NCBI GenBank assembly: GCA_964348115.1
Contig: CAYGBY010000116.1
Coordinates: 1 to 11,909 of the forward strand
Reading direction: 5' to 3'
DNA: 11,909 nucleotides
Source: Azophilus sp964348115
GTDB taxonomy: Bacteria > Pseudomonadota > Gammaproteobacteria > Pseudomonadales > Azotimanducaceae
The notes beneath the pieces are model-generated. The model was given only the letters and a program-made list of their open reading frames with translations. It was not told the origin of the DNA and made no database searches. A program made the position numbers and the translations under genes. The number at the start of each line of letters is the position of its first letter. Position 1 is the stretch's first letter. Below, one piece after another: positions 7,881-11,909 of this stretch.

Positions 7881-8057
7881 GGCTCGATGCTCTCACCAAG
7901 CAGCACTAGAAGTCGGTTTCCGATGTTGCCGGCAACGAACCTATCCGTCATTTCCGCCCGGCTCTCGACAAACCCACCATGCCCGCGACCTCGATGAGGT
8001 CGTCGAGATGGCCGGAAATTGTTGGCTGGACTCAGACCAATCGCAACATATCTAGAA
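7723..8057. other. Spacer upstream of the CARF gene with overlapping mini-ORFs
   Basis: No standard gene is recognised. On the leftward strand three very short frames are joined by ATGA overlaps (7948-7980, 7877-7951 and 7821-7880). The region also holds a 12-bp palindrome GTTGCCGGCAAC at 7925-7936 and GGCAACCTTGCC (7857-7846), the core of hairpin 1 of the two 67-bp elements. It may contain a decayed third copy of that element. Confidence 0.45.
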
Positions 8058-8080
8058 TTATTTTAGCAAATCTAGAATTA
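8050..8080. repeat. Direct repeat of 11 bp with a 20-bp period
   Basis: ATCTAGAATTA occurs at 8050-8060 and 8070-8080, separated by nine AT-rich bases. One copy spans the stop of the 47-residue ORF and the other lies in its last codons. It stands out in a GC-rich region and could be a binding site or a recent duplication. Confidence 0.6.
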
Positions 8081-8201
8081 CCTTAACGACGCTGATGGCA
8101 GCGTCAGACCATTCACCTTCAGCTATTGCTTCGATCGCCTCCTCAACATCTTCATAGTGCACATCCTCGATGGCGCCTTGAGGTCCTTGAATATCCGGCA
8201 T
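8058..8201 (-). CDS. Small acidic protein of 47 residues, function unknown
   Basis: The frame starts at an ATG (8201) with AAGGAG at 8215-8210, eight bases upstream, which is good spacing. It ends at TAA (8060-8058). The protein begins MPDIQGPQGA, has an acidic amphipathic middle (YEDVEEAIEAIAEGEW) and a hydrophobic C-terminal helix ending KVILDLLK. It has a net negative charge and no Cys. Codon use is less GC-rich than in the cmr genes, suggesting separate acquisition. It lies 52 bp downstream of hairpin element copy B and between cmr6 and the CARF gene. I recognise no family. An acidic protein this small in a CRISPR locus could be an accessory subunit, an antitoxin-like regulator or a passenger, but none of these can be chosen from sequence. 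Confidence 0.55.
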   Translation of the reverse strand: MPDIQGPQGAIEDVHYEDVEEAIEAIAEGEWSDAAISVVKVILDLLK

Positions 8202-8253
8202 GGGAAAGTCTCCTTGTTGATGTCACAAATTTTCCGATCTGAGGGGACTGTTG

Positions 8254-8320
8254 GGCCTCCTCGGATGCGCATTACAGCACGTGAACGCACTGTGGAGGCA
8301 GCCGGCAAGGTTGCCGCCGG
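8254..8320 (-). repeat. Tandem-hairpin element, copy B (upstream of the 47-residue ORF)
   Basis: This is the second copy of the 67-bp element. Hairpin 1 (within 8302-8320) and hairpin 2 (8293-8274) are identical to copy A base for base. The changes are in the linker between them and in the segment after hairpin 2. The start codon of the 47-residue ORF is 52 bp further left. Confidence 0.7.
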
Positions 8321-8344
8321 CACGACTTCCTCAACTATCCAAGC

Positions 8345-8440
8345 TCAACCCGCATGCCGCCCAACCCACCCAAAATTCAATGGAGCCTCATTACTATTAG
8401 TATTTGAGAAACTTGAGATCTTCATCCGCCTGCAAGCCAT
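8345..8440 (-). CDS. Possible 31-residue ORF with a strong Shine-Dalgarno
   Basis: Read leftward, AGGAGGAG (8457-8450) precedes an ATG at 8440 by nine bases. The frame gives 31 residues starting MACRRMKISS and rich in Asn and Ser, ending at TGA 8347-8345. The translation signal is better than its protein, which resembles nothing I recognise. It lies 101 bp after cmr6 and just upstream of element copy B in the AT-richer island. It could be a leader ORF or a remnant. Confidence 0.25.
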   Translation of the reverse strand: MACRRMKISSFSNTNSNEAPLNFGWVGRHAG

Positions 8441-8541
8441 GCTTAGATTCTCCTCCTAAACCAAATCTGGCTGCCAACTTCGAACGGTACACCGACAGCG
8501 AAACCGCGGCGCGGCCCGATCCGCACACATGGACTCGATGT

Positions 8542-9606
8542 TCATGGATCACCTTCCTTTCGCTGACTTTCCACCGCCCAATAGTCGTCGTAGATCTTCC
8601 TGGCCGCCCGCGCCGATTTGCCTGGAGGTGTGGTTTCCCACCAGCCCTTTTCCTGCAAACGCGCACGGATGTCGGAAAAGGCTGCGATCTTGAGCGCTGG
8701 ATCTCCTATTTCGGCGAAGGCATTGGCGAGTAACTTGCCGCGAAGGATGTCCTCTTCCTTCGCATTACGGTGGTCACTCATCAGTCCGCCAATGGTCGCA
8801 TCGACCCACTCACAGCGTGGCTCAGCGGCGACAACGGCTTTCTTCCCGAACAATCCGTAGCCCGTGCGCGTCTTGGCGCCAGCGCCGCGGGCGCCCAAGG
8901 CGGCGATCAGCATTTGCTCGGTCAATGGCAGCCAGGCGGAAGGCCCCTCAAGCACGAATAGAAACTCGCCATGGGCCGCAACTTGGGCATTGGGGATCGG
9001 GCTGTCGAAATCGCTGGCCGGTTGTTTGCCGTCCTTGCCGTAGTAGTCCGGATGGTGGGTGGTCACGATTTCAGGCACCAGCGGACGTTTGGCCGAATCA
9101 GGCACCCACCAAGCGTCGTGAAAGGCGATCAGCCCCGACAGCCCCGCCGGTCGATCCTCGTCGGCTGGCGCCCCGAACAGCTCGTTGCATATCCTCCTGC
9201 CGTCCTCCGTCGTACCAAGCCGTTCGCGTGCATGGGCATTGACGACGCCCTTGACGCCTGAGCCCGGGATGTACGGTGCGCCGTGGCTGTGGCTGATGAC
9301 GCAGCCGGTCTCCAGCATGCCGCCCCCGGTCAGCCCGATGAACAGCCGCGTATCGAGCTTCAGGATTACGGAGCGAAAGCGCAGGGCATCCTTGGTTACT
9401 CGACGCCAACGCTGGTAGGCGCGTCGGTAGAACTCGTTGGGGGCGCTTTTACACACGCGCTCGATGAACTTCAACTTCCCCTTGGATTCTTCGTCATTCT
9501 CGCAATGCTCGACAAGACCGCGCTGGAGCATCAGGCCGGGATGGGCGTCCCACTGCGCTTCCCTGTAAAGGGACCGCAAGGCATCGCGCATCAACTGTGT
9601 CGCCAT
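8542..9606 (-). CDS. cmr6: Type III-B CRISPR RAMP protein Cmr6
   Basis: The 354-residue RAMP protein contains GLTGGGMLETG, then APYIPGSGVKGVV and later GAKTRTGYGLF. These are the glycine-rich loops and the PGSxxKG motif typical of Cmr6. Cmr6 caps the far end of the Cmr4-Cmr5 filament of the type III-B effector, which uses a crRNA to bind and cut target RNA. The ATG at 9606 shares its A with the cmr5 stop (TGATG), and GGAGG lies seven bases before it. A GTG three bases earlier is possible but worse spaced. The C-terminal extension after the last loop (about 100 residues, charged) is less characteristic. Confidence 0.92.
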   Translation of the reverse strand: MATQLMRDALRSLYREAQWDAHPGLMLQRGLVEHCENDEESKGKLKFIERVCKSAPNEFYRRAYQRWRRVTKDALRFRSVILKLDTRLFIGLTGGGMLETGCVISHSHGAPYIPGSGVKGVVNAHARERLGTTEDGRRICNELFGAPADEDRPAGLSGLIAFHDAWWVPDSAKRPLVPEIVTTHHPDYYGKDGKQPASDFDSPIPNAQVAAHGEFLFVLEGPSAWLPLTEQMLIAALGARGAGAKTRTGYGLFGKKAVVAAEPRCEWVDATIGGLMSDHRNAKEEDILRGKLLANAFAEIGDPALKIAAFSDIRARLQEKGWWETTPPGKSARAARKIYDDYWAVESQRKEGDP

Positions 9607-10025
9607 CACGCGCCCTCCTTCGCTTCTTCGTCGCCCATGGTCGCGGTTTCGCCGGTGGCGTCCACACGGAGAACGCCTTGCACGTAACGCTTGATCCAGC
9701 CGCTTGCTTCCAGCGTTCGCCGCGTAAGGCGCATGGTTTGCTCGAGATCGCTTGCGATTACCGTCTCGTGAAACGTCGGGCCATTTGGCTGGGCGATTGC
9801 GCCAGCGGCGCGGAGCACGGCGCTCAGATCGTCGAGCAGAGCGCTATGCTCCGACTTGCCCTTGGCAAGCAGAAAGCCGGTGGCCTGGGCAAGCCCATTC
9901 TCAAGGATCATCCCCGGCAGTTTGTGCGCCAAGGCACCGTACTTTTTCTTCTCCGGGTAGTTGCGACGCGCATGCACACGCTCGTAGGCCGCACGGGCGA
10001 CAGCGTGGGTACGGATTTCGATCAT
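9606..10025 (-). CDS. cmr5: Type III-B CRISPR small subunit Cmr5
   Basis: The 139-residue, mainly helical protein contains YGALAHKLPGMILENGLAQATGFLLAKGK, split here as LAHKLPGMILENGL followed by AQATGFLLAKGK. This is the conserved lP-x-mI-x-NGL segment of Cmr5. It is the small subunit that lines the inner face of the Cmr filament next to the target RNA. The length is usual for the family. Its ATG overlaps the cmr4 stop by four bases (ATGA), and its stop overlaps the cmr6 start, so translation is probably coupled. Confidence 0.93.
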   Translation of the reverse strand: MIEIRTHAVARAAYERVHARRNYPEKKKYGALAHKLPGMILENGLAQATGFLLAKGKSEHSALLDDLSAVLRAAGAIAQPNGPTFHETVIASDLEQTMRLTRRTLEASGWIKRYVQGVLRVDATGETATMGDEEAKEGA

Positions 10026-10921
10026 GCCTGCGTCTCCCCGGCGCGCTCGGTGAGAAAGCGAACCAAGCCGCGCCCGACGCCCGCTTTGCCGCCAAGCTGC
10101 AGCAGTGTGTCGTTGCTCGGTATTGCCTCAGCAAGCTCTGCTTCGGAGCGCGGATCGTTGCTGTTGTTGGATGCCGACAGCGCGAAGATTCCCCACAGCA
10201 TGGTCTCGGCAGGCAGATTCTCCTCGTACCAGAGCGCACCGGCGCGGACCGTGCCGGTGTCCGCGTCGATAGCGATGCGGGGGCGGACCTCAGTGGCCGT
10301 TTCGGCAAGAAAGCTCATGATGGAACAGGGCAGCAACGCAAAGCGGCTGATGAAGTCGCCTTGCGATTCGGTGTCGTCAGGATGCGCGGTCCGTGCGATC
10401 TGCTTGGCCCACTCTCTCGCCGTATCGTTTTCCCGCGCTGCGAGGTCAAGGTCTTCAAGGACAAGCTTTTCCTGGACACGGTTGACGGATTCAGGCGTCA
10501 CCCATGCTTCACCTGCCCCAGGCTCCCCGGGCTGCTCCGGTGCAGGGATGCCTGCGCGGGCCAGATCACGCGCATAGCGGCGCAGGATGAACGGTGCGGT
10601 GACGTAGCTGACGATCCCAGCCAGGCAGCGCACCGGCAATGCCAGCAGGTGGGCGTCGCCGATCGCCAGAGCACCAGCAAAGGAGTCCCGGTCGCCCCTG
10701 ATCGATTCGGGACCGAACAACGTCCGAGCGTCCCGGTCGCTGTCGGTCACGTCACTGTCGGCAACATGCTGGCGCAGCACGCCGCGCAGCGAAGAGCCCG
10801 GAACGATGGGAAGCTGTGTTGCCCGAGCACGGGCGATGGGAAGGTCCACTACGCCCGCGGACTGACCGGTTCCACAGTGCAACGCGGAAAGGGCATGAAG
10901 ATGAAAGAGTCTCGGTCGCAT
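10022..10921 (-). CDS. cmr4: Type III-B CRISPR backbone RAMP and target-RNA nuclease Cmr4
   Basis: The 299-residue protein begins with LHALSALHCGTGQSAG and continues GVVDLPIARARATQLP then GSSLRGVLR, the Cmr4 hallmark. Asp26 falls in VVDLP at the position known as the catalytic aspartate for periodic target-RNA cleavage in Cmr4, so the backbone should be cleavage-competent. A C-terminal glycine-rich loop, GGKAGVGRGLVRFL, is also present. Several copies form the crRNA-binding backbone of the complex. AGAAGGA is a good Shine-Dalgarno before the ATG, and the gene lies 35 bp behind cmr3. Confidence 0.95.
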   Translation of the reverse strand: MRPRLFHLHALSALHCGTGQSAGVVDLPIARARATQLPIVPGSSLRGVLRQHVADSDVTDSDRDARTLFGPESIRGDRDSFAGALAIGDAHLLALPVRCLAGIVSYVTAPFILRRYARDLARAGIPAPEQPGEPGAGEAWVTPESVNRVQEKLVLEDLDLAARENDTAREWAKQIARTAHPDDTESQGDFISRFALLPCSIMSFLAETATEVRPRIAIDADTGTVRAGALWYEENLPAETMLWGIFALSASNNSNDPRSEAELAEAIPSNDTLLQLGGKAGVGRGLVRFLTERAGETQA

Positions 10922-10956
10922 GAGTTTTGTCCTTCTGGAAACGGTCTACGCCATGG

Positions 10957-11909
10957 TTAACGCGGCGGTGTCCATGGGGCCGGAAACGCCAGTCCAAACC
11001 CATCGCATCGGTCTTGTTCGAGATCGCTTACGTTGGTCAGCCACAGGGCGTCAAGCCCGCCCGCATCGACATTGCCAAGAATACGGAACCAATAGGTCGT
11101 GCCGGCGCCGGCAAGCTTGCGGCTTGGCCGGGGCCGGCGTCGGTGAAGATCCCATCCGGAATGCGGCTGCCAGCGTTCCACGGCCGCCGCGCACAGTTGT
11201 AGGCGTAGCTGCGGCGCAATGGGTGGGTTGCCGCTCAGATTCGCATCAAGCCATCCCGGCCGATACCCGGCGGAGAAAATCCCCGGTGTCAGCAGCGTCA
11301 GAGAAAGGCCGCCCGCACGGACGATCTTGTCCAGCCAATCTGCGGGCGGTGTCGGCCAGATCTTTTCCGGCTCCGGTTGCAGGGCGGCCAAGCGACGCTT
11401 GCCGCCGAGGTGCACGAGCATCTCATCGAGCGGCTCCGCACAGCGCACCAACAACCGCAAGCCACCATTCGGTGCATCGAAATCGAGGCCCTCGGTCTGG
11501 AACAGATGTCCAGCATCCGCGGCGCCGGTTCTCGAATCGATGGTCACGTGAGTACGGCGATCGCCCGGCGGCGGTGTCCAACCGTTCTCGCATAGCTGAC
11601 CGTGCGGCACTGGGTTTCCGCTGCGGAATGCCAACAGGTCGCGCCACGACCACCAAGCCGGCCCTTCGCCGGGTTTGCCGTCAATCCCCTCCGTCAACTG
11701 CACGGGCAGCAGGCGATCCGGCAAATCGGCGCCGCAGCCCTGAACGAATGCGCACGGCTCGCTCCGCAGGCAACGCGCCGAGTCGCCGTGACCAAAGTAC
11801 AGGGCGTCGGCGGGCTTCGGCACCAGCACTTGGTTGGTGCGGGTGAGCAGCAGTGGCCCGGCCACCGCTAGTCGCGAAAGCTCCGGCCCAAAGGGCTGAT
11901 CGGTCGCAC
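10957..11909 (-). CDS. cmr3: Type III-B CRISPR RAMP protein Cmr3, N-terminus cut by the window edge
   Basis: The frame is open to the right edge, giving at least 316 residues. Visible features are FGPELSRLAVAGPLLL with VPKPADALYF near the left of the protein, LLTPGIFSAGYRPGW in the middle, and DRCDGFGLAF near the end, all typical of Cmr3. Cmr3 binds the 5' handle of the crRNA together with Cas10/Cmr2. A GTG at 11865 could be taken as a start, but family-like sequence continues upstream of it, so it is internal. By comparison with known Cmr3 proteins, some tens of N-terminal residues are missing. cas10/cmr2 and cmr1 would be expected further right. Confidence 0.9.
   Translation of the reverse strand, partial: ATDQPFGPELSRLAVAGPLLLTRTNQVLVPKPADALYFGHGDSARCLRSEPCAFVQGCGADLPDRLLPVQLTEGIDGKPGEGPAWWSWRDLLAFRSGNPVPHGQLCENGWTPPPGDRRTHVTIDSRTGAADAGHLFQTEGLDFDAPNGGLRLLVRCAEPLDEMLVHLGGKRRLAALQPEPEKIWPTPPADWLDKIVRAGGLSLTLLTPGIFSAGYRPGWLDANLSGNPPIAPQLRLQLCAAAVERWQPHSGWDLHRRRPRPSRKLAGAGTTYWFRILGNVDAGGLDALWLTNVSDLEQDRCDGFGLAFPAPWTPPR

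Noticed and set aside
6234..8320. CRISPR array made of the 67-bp repeats
   Set aside because: Only two copies exist, 2 kb apart, with genes between them and no regular spacers.
9752..10960. 402-codon rightward open frame opposite cmr4 and cmr5
   Set aside because: It is a GC-driven shadow: the opposite strand encodes clear Cmr4 and Cmr5 motifs with coupled starts, and this frame resembles no family.
10920..11846. 308-codon rightward open frame opposite cmr3
   Set aside because: It is Arg/Pro/Ala-rich shadow translation of cmr3.
11863..11865. GTG start for cmr3
   Set aside because: The frame stays open to the window edge with Cmr3-like sequence before this codon.

Overview
The window is GC-rich DNA from a proteobacterium. 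A gamma- or betaproteobacterium is likely, judging from a microcin V-type leader peptide, a CvaA/CvaB-type exporter and a Cmr-type CRISPR module. It looks like draft or metagenome assembly: a 100-N gap lies inside a gene at 1805-1904, and a run of 15 C sits at the left edge. It holds two blocks of genes that converge near 5517-5792.

Left block (1-5516, + strand): a peptide-secretion operon. It encodes a 128-residue precursor with a double-glycine leader and a Gly/Ser-rich body, then a probable lipoprotein with two retropepsin-like aspartic protease domains, then a HlyD/CvaA-type periplasmic adaptor, and finally a CvaB-type ABC exporter with an N-terminal C39 leader peptidase. The exporter should cut the leader after Gly-Gly and, with the adaptor and an outer-membrane TolC-type channel encoded elsewhere, secrete the peptide. 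The aspartic protease between precursor and exporter is the unexpected part. No immunity gene is recognisable in the window.

Right block (5793-11909, - strand): a type III-B CRISPR effector module read leftward as cmr3 (cut by the right edge), cmr4, cmr5 and cmr6. The first two are separated by 35 nt and the rest overlap by 1-4 nt. An 819-bp, partly AT-rich spacer with small ORFs follows, then a NE0113-family CARF protein, and then a small stand-alone GIY-YIG nuclease. cmr1, cmr2/cas10, adaptation genes and a CRISPR array are not in the window; cmr1 and cas10 may lie to the right.

The least explained part is the pair of spacers around the CARF gene. A 67-bp element occurs twice in the same orientation (6234-6300 and 8254-8320; 59 of 67 positions identical). 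Each copy lies 50-75 bp upstream of a small leftward gene: the GIY-YIG nuclease and an unreported 47-residue acidic protein with a good Shine-Dalgarno. Each copy contains two hairpins. All differences fall outside the hairpins, and one hairpin pairs fully only in leftward RNA because it uses G-U pairs. A 12-bp piece of the first hairpin recurs upstream of the CARF gene. This may be a repeated 5' leader RNA or a mobile repeat tying the accessory genes together.
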